NCBI GenBank assembly: GCA_020049615.1
Contig: JAIFKN010000057.1
Location: forward strand, 1 to 13,184
Direction of reading: 5' to 3'
Length of the DNA: 13,184 nucleotides
DNA from: a bacterium
GTDB taxonomy: Bacteria; Planctomycetota; UBA11346
A model generated the notes under the pieces. It saw only the letters and a program-made list of their open reading frames with translations, was not told the DNA's origin and did not search any database. Positions 7,901 through 13,184 of the stretch are shown one piece after another; position 1 is the first letter of the stretch; each line of letters opens with the position of its first letter. The translations under genes were made by a program, and so were the position numbers.

Positions 7901-10161
7901 AATACGGACTTCGTCCGGTGGGTACCTTCGGCTCCAGCATCCTGGTAATCGACCACCATGCACTGCGATGCAGCATCGGCGCGCAGCGCAAAGGTCGAGT
8001 GCGTCCCGTCAGGATAGTCAATGGCGCAGACTCCGGCGATGTCACCGTCGTAGTGGTAGACGACCTGGGCCCCGGTGGGGTAGGTCAGGGTGGAGATGAC
8101 CGGTTGGCCACAGGACCACGCATATGCGAACGAGAGCTGCCGTCCGCGCTGATCCGTCGCCGTCGCCATCTCCAGCAGGCGGGAGCGGGCGCCGAGCACG
8201 GCATCGGTGGCGTCGGCCGGGAAGGCGTAGGCGATGGTCACCTGGTTGGCGGCGCGGTCGCGGATGGCGACCAGACGACCCTGACGGTCGGCGTCGCCAC
8301 CCAGGCCGGCCTGGACGAGTTCGAAGATCCACGTCGTGCCATCGTGCTGAGTCGCCGTGGCGGTGACGGCCGCGTCGGCCTCCACCACCGTGGTGCCGTC
8401 CGCGGCATGCAGGACGAGGCTGGCGATGGCCGACCGCTTCTGATCAGCATAGCGGCCGAGGTCGGTGCGCGTCAGCGGGATTGGGCTGGCGGCGCTGGGA
8501 TCCCAGATCTCGCCCGACTCCCCGTGATTCCACAGGGTCAGGCCGATGTCGAGATTGCTGAATACGCCGGGGCCGAAGGAACCGGGCCGGGTGAAGTCGG
8601 CATAGCGGTGGATACGGTCGAGGCGGATGTCGGTGGTCAGACCGCCGCCGCCGCCCGTGCTGGCGCCACAGGGGCCGCAACCGGCAGCCCCGCCAGCGGG
8701 CTGGGAGTCCGTAGCGGTGTGGATGTGGGACAACTGGGGGTTTTCGACGCGGGAGGTAAGCGGAGTGATCTCTGCCGTTGGCCGAGGGCACTGCCCATAT
8801 CCTGGCTCAGACGGCAGATCATCGACGGCCACCATGCGCGGATCTTCCCACACCACTTCGCGTCGAGCAGCCAAGAATCCATCTCGCGTGCGTAATTCAA
8901 CGACATCGACGCCAATCTGACCATCGCCCTGCAGCGAAACACCGAAACCGTACTCTTCAAACGACACGACGGCAGATTGAGTGCCGTCGACCACAACGCG
9001 CTTCATAACTCGTTGCGAATACCGCAAGCCAACCGGAGTCGAAAGGCCGGCATGTGGACCGGAAACAACCCGCGCCTCGATGTGATGCTCCGTCGACTCC
9101 ATGATCCGATTTGTAGAATAATACAAGGATCCACTTACCTCAAAACGAGCCTCTGCCATACGCCGTTCCCGGTCAGCGCCTTGTAGCTCCCAAAACCGCA
9201 TCGGTGGAAGCAGCGCACCAAAATAGTCTGGATAAACGCCTGGCTCATAGGCCATCATCCAACTGTCCCCTACTCCAACCACGGAACCATCCGAACCAAT
9301 GTTTCTGAAATACACCACGACTTTACTCAGCGAGGGATTCCGCTGTCGAAGTTGATTGATCGCCCATGTCACATCGATGTCGCCCCCCATCCATCCGGAG
9401 CGTTGAGAAACGCCTTCGTGAACACCCAGATTTATTGAGTCGCCACGATATGACAAAACATTCCCTGTGGAAACATAGCGCAACATCGAACGCGCATTGC
9501 CATCAAACACTTCTTCAAACAACGGCAACTGCAGACCATTGGAGCAGTCCGCGATTGACACCGCGACAACTCCATACCCATACACGTTCTCGATCCACTT
9601 CAATATGGCCCCACTCGGGAGGATCATGGGCATGCCTGTCACATCAAAGGACGCAAAGCCGATTTGATCAACGGGGGTGTGCTGTCCCACGTGATAATAC
9701 CCATCCAACAGAGAGGAAATCCCGTACGGGAACGTCTCGCCAGATTGATACCAAGGAGTATACCACTCGCCATTTAGGTAGCCCAGTTGACTTCCCGAAT
9801 CCACCCAGTGTAGAACACCGTACTGATTAAAGGACTCTTGTGCACGCTGTATAATCTCCTCGGGATCCACTGCCCCTGCGCCAATATCCCCGTTGTGATA
9901 ACCTCGGAGCAACTCCCCATCTGGCCCCATAACGCCCACGCCTATGGTGTAACGAACAACTCGATTGAGACCCTCGGCATACGAGACTTCTTCGTTGAGG
10001 GGCCCCCTCGAATATGGAAGTCCTTCGACACCATCCATCGACGATATCGCAACCATCTGCATCAGCCATAGACACGAGGCCAACCAAACCGCACGAACGT
10101 GGCCAATAACGCGATGCGAAGCCGCAGGCTCACGGCAGCGAAGTACGGAGAGCTTACTCAC
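1909..10161 (-). CDS. Giant secreted Rhs/YD-repeat protein with DUF2235-like lipase toxin tip
   Basis: 2750 residues. Layout: signal peptide with hydrophobic core at about residues 24-40; unrecognised N-terminal domain (about 48-485); Cys/Gly-rich linker with GCGPCG and a Gly run (about 488-505); beta-rich entry segment starting near TRPGSFGPGVFSN (about 506-630); a long YD/RHS array (about 630-2500) with two non-YD inserts (about 1505-1640 and 2176-2332); core end GLYYFRNRMYSGKDGRF.SRD...MDPMGT at 2496-2500; and a variable C-terminal tip, 2501-2750. YD repeats form a hollow beta-shell that encloses a toxic tip in Rhs, Tc and WapA proteins. The tip here is an alpha/beta-hydrolase (see 1912-2661). 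GTG 10161 is chosen because GGAGG lies 7 bases upstream and it overlaps the previous gene's stop (GTGA). No PAAR or other type VI domain is present. The end domains have much lower GC than the core, indicating domain exchange. Delivery route and target are unknown. Confidence 0.92.
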   Translation of the reverse strand: MSKLSVLRCREPAASHRVIGHVRAVWLASCLWLMQMVAISSMDGVEGLPYSRGPLNEEVSYAEGLNRVVRYTIGVGVMGPDGELLRGYHNGDIGAGAVDPEEIIQRAQESFNQYGVLHWVDSGSQLGYLNGEWYTPWYQSGETFPYGISSLLDGYYHVGQHTPVDQIGFASFDVTGMPMILPSGAILKWIENVYGYGVVAVSIADCSNGLQLPLFEEVFDGNARSMLRYVSTGNVLSYRGDSINLGVHEGVSQRSGWMGGDIDVTWAINQLRQRNPSLSKVVVYFRNIGSDGSVVGVGDSWMMAYEPGVYPDYFGALLPPMRFWELQGADRERRMAEARFEVSGSLYYSTNRIMESTEHHIEARVVSGPHAGLSTPVGLRYSQRVMKRVVVDGTQSAVVSFEEYGFGVSLQGDGQIGVDVVELRTRDGFLAARREVVWEDPRMVAVDDLPSEPGYGQCPRPTAEITPLTSRVENPQLSHIHTATDSQPAGGAAGCGPCGASTGGGGGLTTDIRLDRIHRYADFTRPGSFGPGVFSNLDIGLTLWNHGESGEIWDPSAASPIPLTRTDLGRYADQKRSAIASLVLHAADGTTVVEADAAVTATATQHDGTTWIFELVQAGLGGDADRQGRLVAIRDRAANQVTIAYAFPADATDAVLGARSRLLEMATATDQRGRQLSFAYAWSCGQPVISTLTYPTGAQVVYHYDGDIAGVCAIDYPDGTHSTFALRADAASQCMVVDYQDAGAEGTHRTKSVFLTKTAYTQADGVVVAQSPNRVRRVVGPTGEPTYLNWLERDGAQVKIFVFEGGGIAGKGRMLRLDTTEGVTDATWVASAWSFATEPSTWTWEKIADYEADSRFRMGAQTDPLGKSTTYLRDPASGAITGREHRNASGAVVSSESTVYNAMRLPTRHQDANGLITRSTYDDQGNLRFRTEGIVFKPDGLTEDASTAVTWEWRYRTDGQVIQEIDPLGRVTDYEYDSRGFRTAEVSPPDDPLLPAIRARKQWHYDVAGRLEWSKDAANHTTQYVYDDRNRVQEVRYGNGSKERYDYGTGADANLLLSKTDRDGMVTSFVYDAAGRETSRIEGAQNPAIAITTTTSYLDGTDLPQVVTRAGQKTEYVYDTRKRVVETRRWVDGSRYLTDSTVFDAADRVAYTQDAFGRRTFSVYDDLDRVIRTVREAIPGGVPSDSAVPTPDELRALVRVATTNPVYIIDETGYDAGGRVLTTTDARGIVTKMAYDRLSRLTDRWEAFDTPDEGHWQWTYDDAGNRKTEIDPLGHVTTWTYTGRNLVASQMVATDTLDEATVSFTYTLTGQRATQTDANDHTVQWIYGNCCDWLEDVIDAAGFMTHYTYTPGGLTETVRDANLNVTRTLYDGLKRPSVVTNGDNEVTTTLYDDNLLDAVGLSSTYATEFARIANRTGHRAVAVRNHLQETTVQVSDGLGRTVLVIDAERHVTQTIHDQQVNLSGASLVGTTLVDPLGNRTNRYADGLGRLRIIEPPAVVLLPPAGETADYSLYDGEGIDAEYDLSYLGDLSSATATKTVDASGYTTIQVEGIVSSTTTYLGPFGGSGGDGNWYSMTDWDLIDGMDVDADYLSELENAGFYDRAGMWADKETDGDGWVTLIVHQQTTSSEVLGPYAPQTLSGRIVMGYDANGNRRTVTDPLGHTQSSCFDARNRQVNTTDATGNTSSIEYDLLGNVLRHVDGFNHATEFTYTARNQKKTEKDRLGNTTAFSYDLAGNLLTISDAENEAKKATVTPEVYEAGKTRYAYTERNQLETETFPGTTGGTRSYTYHPNGQLWTRTDQRGIVTTYTYDGANRLTARAYSDAPADTFDLDDAGRIETATSGRYGTVVERTWKPTGLIETETMIWPADISGVTSSTLVQYGYDAANRGTTVTYPGGATLVREFTTRNQLDRLTLDGTQLAQAGYDNAGRRTSLLYGNGLTDTRAYTDDNRLESTVVGFDAPALPVLSLGYQYDENRRKTTETDGVIATRGQHFGYDDADRLTAWNRGVAPATTGPGTQSWTLTPVGDWKQTIRDDTPENREHTAVHEIAKINDVLVLHDAAGNLARTAQGQGFSWDAENRLLMADALPSDDYKLGQVFYWYDALGRRVAKRVHGSVTRYVHDGWQVIQELDAPVIATPAEAASDGPLTNLATVPDGALLYPTFDAEGNRHDPVRVNFQPETTAIPDGFIADKGRVYDTRTNGLSYGWLGDTGRPSPTARRFHPLPQYDTFGLVAEASTTWTWQIALPNGTYPVAIVAGDATSLAHTNNFVVNGQTLTDPDPGNASTVPAYEDGDFDGWLVSVQVTDGVLTITAGAGAFDPSMTHVEIGAQGQAITPEMQTRLADQILAATQRTGGSPFWNGGRTEIRSYVWDPHYVDGLVAYQRTNEAGTQTYYAHSGAQYSVQAVTSETGQVVERYSYTAYGERVVEGVSNGGRSSIGLTTAFTGRELDEETGLYYFRNRMYSGKDGRFVSRDSMGYVDGYSMYSGYFVPTFMDPMGTILVAIDGTDSKKDVTDKFPAEADRERHSSILKFHNRYQMGIEGPAMFWDGPSWTLTGYDSRSIESDAYRWLKVAVRNNPGRPIDLVGLSRGGFIVMNIARKIASDPEFIGCNQVRFLGLLDAVDMAPGYGLGDGVSSNVRYAASVLSAEEVGSRSYFRRVGQYADDGSQTNFNSIVVFGTHAAIGGDPWEGDHPAHIGSTRPAPGITRPGRDDYQVYVPNITQDQDRQASIVAWDYLVRQARIAGVHIRD
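1912..2661 (-). other. C-terminal toxin domain: DUF2235/Tle1-like alpha/beta-hydrolase (Rhs residues 2501-2750)
   Basis: Starts right after DPMGT, the usual Rhs core boundary where self-cleavage releases the tip. Four landmarks of DUF2235 (the catalytic domain of Tle1 type VI phospholipases) appear in order. These are ILVAIDGT near the start (Asp2506); the nucleophile elbow IDLVGLSRGGF with Ser2589 (TCC at 2395-2397), like GFSRGA in the family; FLGLLDAVD with Asp2621, like the GvwDtV motif; and VVFGTHAAIGGD with His2681, like the FpGvHsDvGGG motif. Ser2589-Asp2621-His2681 is the proposed catalytic triad, expected to hydrolyse phospholipid or another ester. At 250 residues it is compact for the family. 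Triad and family are assigned by motif reading only; substrate specificity cannot be told. Confidence 0.65.
1926..1930 (-). promoter_or_regulatory. Ribosome binding site of the lipoprotein gene
   Basis: On the minus strand AGGAG lies 9 bases before GTG 1916, inside the last codons of the Rhs gene. It supports the GTG start and the 8-base overlap between toxin and lipoprotein genes. Confidence 0.6.
3166..3636 (-). other. Malectin-like carbohydrate-binding insert in the Rhs core (residues about 2176-2332)
   Basis: Residues 2176-2332 lack YD spacing and read like the malectin/galactose-binding beta-sandwich found in planctomycete secreted proteins: VNFQPETTAIPDGFIADKG, then YGW, then YDTF, then WQIALPNGTYPVAIVAGD, then FVVNGQTL, then GWLVSVQVTDGVLTI, ending THVEIGAQG. 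It splits a YD repeat: YVHDGWQVIQELD stands before it and RSYVWDPHYVDGLVAYQR after it, a pair that is normally almost adjacent. It may display sugar binding on the outside of the shell. Domain call is from remembered pattern. Confidence 0.6.
5242..5649 (-). repeat. Acidic, internally duplicated non-YD insert in the Rhs core (residues about 1505-1640)
   Basis: About 135 residues without YD spacing, rich in Asp, Glu and Gly. Two halves align: the first contains GIDAEYDLSYLGDL, then DASGYTTIQVEG...SSTTTYLGPFG; the second contains GMDVDADYLSELENAG, then DGDGWVTLIVHQQTTSSEVLGPYA. Flanking sequence on both sides is ordinary YD repeat (GLGRLRIIEPP before, MGYDANGNRRTVTDPLG after). Function not recognised. 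Confidence 0.5.
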
Positions 10162-12908
10162 GGGGTTACCTCCATGCGAACACGGGCGTTACCTGCACAC
10201 GCGGGGGACCCGATGATCAGAGAGCGAACTCCGGGGCGCCCCAATTGTATCCCGATGACGCAACTACCATCTTCCGCGGCCTGCACGGTCAGAACCTGGC
10301 TTGAATTACCGACCAACACATCCTCGCTTGAGCAAACGATCGTAACAGGGGCGCTCGGCGCAGCTGTGACCTCCACCGTAATCGTAGACTGCGTTGCAGA
10401 TCGCACGGTGGCGGATTGCACACGAAGCGTGGGAACAACACCGCCGGGTTGGGCCGTTTCCCATACCCGCTCCGGGATCCGAGCCGATTCATAACTAGAT
10501 CGATATCCGGCGTCGCTCGCCCAGCGCGCCGCATCAAATGCTTCCACCGGCTTTCGATAGAGCGGTGATCGACGTTGCGTGAAGGTCGGTGGTGGGCCTG
10601 CCACGCCGGGGATGGTGATCACGAGCCCCGCCGGGACTCCGACGGTTGCGCCTGTCGGCGTCGCCAACGTGACCTGGGCCTGCACCGTCGGGCGATCAGC
10701 AGCTCCAGCGAGAGCCTGGAAGATACAGGAAGCCGTCGTCGCCCCCGCTGGGATAGTTAGATTCCCTGGCGTCAACGTCAGATCGGTGCCGAATACCGCC
10801 GTTTCATTCACCCCTTGCAGGGTGACCGTCACGTCCTGGTCCGTCGCGTCAGACAACTGGATTGGGACCGTTACGCCCCCAGCCGATACCGGCAGGGTCA
10901 GTTTGGTCTGTCCAAAGGCGATGGTCGGCGTGACCATCCAGACGGCAGACAGCAGCGTGCTCGCCTGCCAGCCATCACGGAAGCCAACCACGGTGACCGT
11001 CTGGCTGCGCGTCAGCGTCACCGGCAGCTCCGGACTCGCGGTTGTCGGTACGCTGCCATCCAGCGTGTAGCGCAGGGTCGCGCCTGGCGAGGCGGTCTGG
11101 GCGGCTACCGTCACGCTGCCGATCGACGGAGCCGGGGCCGTCGTCCACGTCGGCGTGGCGACCTGGAACGCATAGGCGGCCCGCACGATGGTGCTGGACG
11201 CCCAGCCGTCCCGCACCGCGATCACCGCCACGCTGGCTGGCGCGTCGAGGGTCAACCCCTCGGCGGGCAGGAGCGGACTGGCGGCGGTCGGATCGCTGCC
11301 ATCCGTGGTCACATGGATCACGCCGGTGGCTGCAACGGCCTGGACCTGGACCGGGGCGGCGAAAGTGCCCGCCGCGGGAGTCAGCGTCGGCGCAGGCACC
11401 TGAAAGGCGTAGGTCAGCGCCAGTTCCGCACTGCTCGTCCAGCCATCGCGCACAGCGACGGCCCGCAGAGTCAGGCCGCGATCAATGGTCAACGGGGCGA
11501 TGACCACCTGGGCGGTGGACGAAGAGGCCGGGTCCGATCCATCGACGGTGGCGCGGATGGTCGAACCCGGGCTGCTGGCTGTCAGGGTGACGGACTGCTC
11601 GGCGGCGTAGGTGCCGGCCGGCACGTCGGCCGTCGGCGGGAGCAGGCGCAACTCATAGGCGGCGCTGACCGGGGCACTGGCGATCCAGCCCGTGCGGAAC
11701 GCGACCACCGTCACCGTGGCACTGTGGTCGAGGACGAAACCAGCCGGCAGCTCGGGACTGGAAACCGTCGGAACCGAACCATCCAGGGTGTAGCGCATGG
11801 TCCCCGCGCCGCTGGCGGCGATGGTCGGAGCAGCGGTGTACGATCCCGCAGCCGGTGCCAGGGTTGGCGTCGGCACCTGCAGGACGTAGTTCACCACCAG
11901 GGCCTGGCTGTCGGTCCAACCGTCACGGCTGGCGACCGCCGTCAGCGTGCAGGAACCCGGCAGGGCGATGGGGCCGGTGGCGGTCGGGCTGGCGGTGGTC
12001 GGGAGGGTTCCGTCCAGGGTGTAGCGGATGGTCGTGTCGGCCGTGGCGTCGCTGAGGACGACCTGCTGGTTACCGAGATAGGTTCCAGCGGGCAGGGAGA
12101 CCGTCGGCGGTAGCGACTGCAGCACGTAGGCAGCGACGACCACGGCGCTGGAGGTCCAGCCTGTGCGCTCGGCTTGGGCGCGGATCTGGAGATTGCGCTC
12201 GACGGCGATCGGCCCGGTGACCAGATCCGAGGTCGCCACAGGGTCGGTGCCGTCGATGGTATAGCGGACCGTCGCGCCAGCGGGGATGGTGACAGCAGCG
12301 GTGAAGGGCGCGTTGGCCAGGCCGCTGGCCGGGGTGATCGCCGGCTCGGGAACCTGGAGGGTATAGGTGGCCCGGGCCACGGCGCTGTCGATCCAGCCGC
12401 TGCGGAAGGCGCGGACACTGACGACGGTGCTGTGATCGATGGCAATCCCACCAACTGGCACGAGCGCGTCCGACGGGCCCGGATCGGCGTCATCGAGCCG
12501 ATAGCGGAGTTCGGCGCTGGGGGTGGAGGTCGTTGCGGTGACGGTCAGTTCACTGCGGTAGAGTCCCGTCGCCGGGGCGATCACTGGCGTGGCGACCTGC
12601 TGCTGGCCGGTGATGACGTAGGACGCGGTCATCACGCCGCTAGGGAACACCGCCGGGACGCGCAGGGTGAAACGACCTACCCGTACCAGCAACTGGCCTC
12701 CAAAGGCACGAGCCCGCAGGGTGGTCGAGGCGGCGATGGTGACTGGCGCGGTGTAGCGGGCGCTGCAGGCCGTCGGCTGGCTGCCGTCCAGGGTGTAGCG
12801 GATCGTCGCGCCCGTGGTGGCACAGGTCAGGGTGACGAGCTGACTGGCTGGGTAGGCGCCAGCGGGTGGCGCGGCTATTGGTCGGGCCGTCGAGAGGACG
12901 CCGGACAC
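10158..12908 (-). CDS. Secreted multi-repeat protein (Fn3-assoc/CHB_HEX_C repeats plus Calx-beta-like domain), main part
   Basis: A 916-codon frame read from GTG 12908. It has no ribosome site at that GTG, and its sequence continues a repeat begun upstream in another frame, so it is the downstream part of a gene starting at the right window edge. Contents by residue: chitobiase C-terminal/Fn3-associated beta-repeats (1-659), a Calx-beta-like segment (660-768; FGTDLTLTPGNLTIPAGATT is typical), a Pro/Arg/Tyr-rich linker (770-820), and a beta-rich C-terminal domain with three Cys (821-916). Such proteins are usually extracellular or envelope adhesive scaffolds; no catalytic residues are apparent. 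The stop TGA at 10158-10160 overlaps the Rhs GTG by 4 bases. The last ~300 bases drift toward lower GC (53% in one sampled line) like the Rhs N-terminal domain. Partner or surface-anchor function for the Rhs protein is inference only. Confidence 0.8.
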   Translation of the reverse strand: MSGVLSTARPIAAPPAGAYPASQLVTLTCATTGATIRYTLDGSQPTACSARYTAPVTIAASTTLRARAFGGQLLVRVGRFTLRVPAVFPSGVMTASYVITGQQQVATPVIAPATGLYRSELTVTATTSTPSAELRYRLDDADPGPSDALVPVGGIAIDHSTVVSVRAFRSGWIDSAVARATYTLQVPEPAITPASGLANAPFTAAVTIPAGATVRYTIDGTDPVATSDLVTGPIAVERNLQIRAQAERTGWTSSAVVVAAYVLQSLPPTVSLPAGTYLGNQQVVLSDATADTTIRYTLDGTLPTTASPTATGPIALPGSCTLTAVASRDGWTDSQALVVNYVLQVPTPTLAPAAGSYTAAPTIAASGAGTMRYTLDGSVPTVSSPELPAGFVLDHSATVTVVAFRTGWIASAPVSAAYELRLLPPTADVPAGTYAAEQSVTLTASSPGSTIRATVDGSDPASSSTAQVVIAPLTIDRGLTLRAVAVRDGWTSSAELALTYAFQVPAPTLTPAAGTFAAPVQVQAVAATGVIHVTTDGSDPTAASPLLPAEGLTLDAPASVAVIAVRDGWASSTIVRAAYAFQVATPTWTTAPAPSIGSVTVAAQTASPGATLRYTLDGSVPTTASPELPVTLTRSQTVTVVGFRDGWQASTLLSAVWMVTPTIAFGQTKLTLPVSAGGVTVPIQLSDATDQDVTVTLQGVNETAVFGTDLTLTPGNLTIPAGATTASCIFQALAGAADRPTVQAQVTLATPTGATVGVPAGLVITIPGVAGPPPTFTQRRSPLYRKPVEAFDAARWASDAGYRSSYESARIPERVWETAQPGGVVPTLRVQSATVRSATQSTITVEVTAAPSAPVTIVCSSEDVLVGNSSQVLTVQAAEDGSCVIGIQLGRPGVRSLIIGSPACAGNARVRMEVTP
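10169..10173 (-). promoter_or_regulatory. Strong ribosome binding site of the Rhs gene
   Basis: GGAGG on the minus strand lies 7 bases before GTG 10161 and within the last codons of the upstream gene. It fixes the Rhs start and supports coupling to the upstream gene through the GTGA overlap. Confidence 0.75.
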
Positions 12909-13116
12909 CGTGTAGGTGCCGCTGACAGCGCGGATGACGGCGCCTTGCGGTGGTCGTATCGGTGATCAGGATCGGCTGGTGCACTGGCCACGAGGCCGCC
13001 GTCGGGGTGGATCCATCGACGGTGTAGACCAGCCGTTCACCAGCAGCCAGGCGCACCAGTGGCACCACCGGAACGACAGCACCATAGGTTCCAGCGGGTG
13101 GTGCCAGCCGTAGTTC
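10932..13116 (-). repeat. Nine tandem Fn3-assoc/CHB_HEX_C repeats of about 80 residues
   Basis: Each unit starts with a P-T-L/I-x-P-A-x-G-x-Y type strand, carries a central RYTLDGSxPTxASP motif, and ends xVxAFRxGWxxSxxxxAxYxLQ. Lengths after the first two units are 81, 79, 80, 77, 82, 79 and 77 residues. Unit 1 spans the frameshift and unit 2 has an extra segment (GGQLLVRVGRFTLRVPAVF). The central DG is DD in unit 3. This is a protein-level repeat family; DNA identity between units is only partial. Confidence 0.85.
12939..12950 (-). other. Apparent frameshift site in the secreted repeat protein gene
   Basis: Repeat 1 changes frame here: ACC ACC GCA AGG is followed by one extra C before GCC GTC ATC CGC. 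Removing one base joins ITDTTT to AVIRAVSGTYTVSG, matching the strand pattern of the other repeats. The downstream frame is closed by TGA at 12966-12968, so the shift must lie between that point and about 12939. It may be a real mutation, a sequencing error or programmed; no canonical slippery heptamer is visible. Confidence 0.6.
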
Positions 13117-13184
13117 CGTGCCCAGGCAGTCCCCGGCCATCAGGCTGGAGCAGATGAGCAGTGCGGCGAGCAGGGATCGGAGCA
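12943..13184 (-). pseudogene. 5' end of the secreted repeat protein: signal peptide and first repeat, out of frame with the rest
   Basis: The minus frame is open to the right edge and reads LRSLLAALLICSSLMAGDCLGT, cut here to its parts: LRS, a hydrophobic run LLAALLICSSLMA, then GDC. This is a plausible signal peptide, with SSLMAGDC resembling a weak lipobox. The last two bases of the window read TG on this strand, so the true start is probably an ATG whose A lies just outside; ATG 13140 is internal to the signal. Next comes a repeat (LAPPAGTYGA ... LVYTVDGSTPTAAS ... PILITDTTT) that continues as AVIRAVSGTYTVSG only in the frame of the 10158-12908 reading frame. Beyond about 12943 the original frame becomes Arg/His-rich nonsense until its stop at 12640. 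Confidence 0.65.

Larger units (their letters stand above)
2662..8274 (-). repeat. YD/RHS repeat array forming the Rhs core (boundaries approximate)
   Basis: Dozens of degenerate repeats of about 20 residues are seen in the protein, for example YDDQGNLRFRTEG, YEYDSRGFRTAEV, YDAANRGTTVTYPGG and FSWDAENRLLMAD, with recurring YD, G-R and T-D-x-x-G-x-x-T spacing. The array ends in the highly conserved block LDEETGLYYFRNRMYS. A YGNCCDWLED segment lies near residue 1329. Sampled lines in this core are 63-72% GC. Confidence 0.85.

Noticed and set aside
2662..8274. Insecticidal Tc-toxin (TccC) identity for the YD protein
   Set aside because: No TcA or TcB partner is present, the protein has its own signal peptide, and a lipoprotein gene follows the variable tip, which fits a Rhs/polymorphic toxin better.
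10815..12113. 432-codon plus-strand open frame across the Fn3-like array
   Set aside because: Arg/Gly-rich low-complexity translation opposite clear tandem beta-repeats; an antisense artefact repeated because the underlying repeats are similar.
10932..13116. CRISPR-like or DNA satellite repeat
   Set aside because: The periodicity is about 240 bases, coding, and only conserved at protein level; these are tandem protein domains.

Overview
The window looks like GC-rich bacterial accessory DNA, most likely from the Planctomycetes-Verrucomicrobia group. I base this on the style of the giant YD-repeat protein (Cys/Gly-rich linker before the barrel, a CC motif inside a YD repeat, a malectin-like insert, and a core ending in GYVDG...Y..YFVP..MDPMG) and on the long array of chitobiase-C-terminal/Fn3-associated repeats. 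This assignment comes from recognised protein style, not from a search.

Left side, plus strand (1-1193): the C-terminal end of a Mu-like prophage major capsid protein runs off the left edge. It is followed by a 141-residue conserved hypothetical gene and a DUF3024 gene that starts 2 bases after it and has an abnormal C-terminus. From 1194 to 1328 there is no gene, only a perfect 10-bp hairpin lying between the convergent gene sets.

Rest of the window, minus strand, read from right to left (13184-1329): three tightly overlapping genes form one operon-like unit. (1) A secreted beta-repeat protein has a signal peptide at the window edge, nine tandem Fn3-assoc/CHB_HEX_C repeats, a Calx-beta-like domain and a beta-rich tail. 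One apparent frameshift breaks it near 12940. (2) It overlaps by 4 bases (GTGA) a 2750-residue Rhs/YD-repeat protein with its own Sec-type signal peptide. The last 250 residues of that protein are a separate alpha/beta-hydrolase resembling the DUF2235/Tle1 phospholipase family, with candidate triad Ser2589-Asp2621-His2681. (3) It overlaps by 8 bases a 195-residue lipoprotein with a clear lipobox, in the place where an Rhs immunity protein is expected.

The working model is a polymorphic toxin cassette: secreted surface partner, Rhs shell carrying a lipase-type tip, and membrane-anchored immunity lipoprotein. Base composition supports mosaic assembly. The YD core and the Fn3-like array are about 63-72% GC in sampled 60-base lines, while the toxin tip, the lipoprotein and the N-terminal domain of the Rhs protein are mostly about 42-57%. 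No PAAR, VgrG or other type VI element is visible, so the export route is open. The operon promoter lies beyond the right edge.
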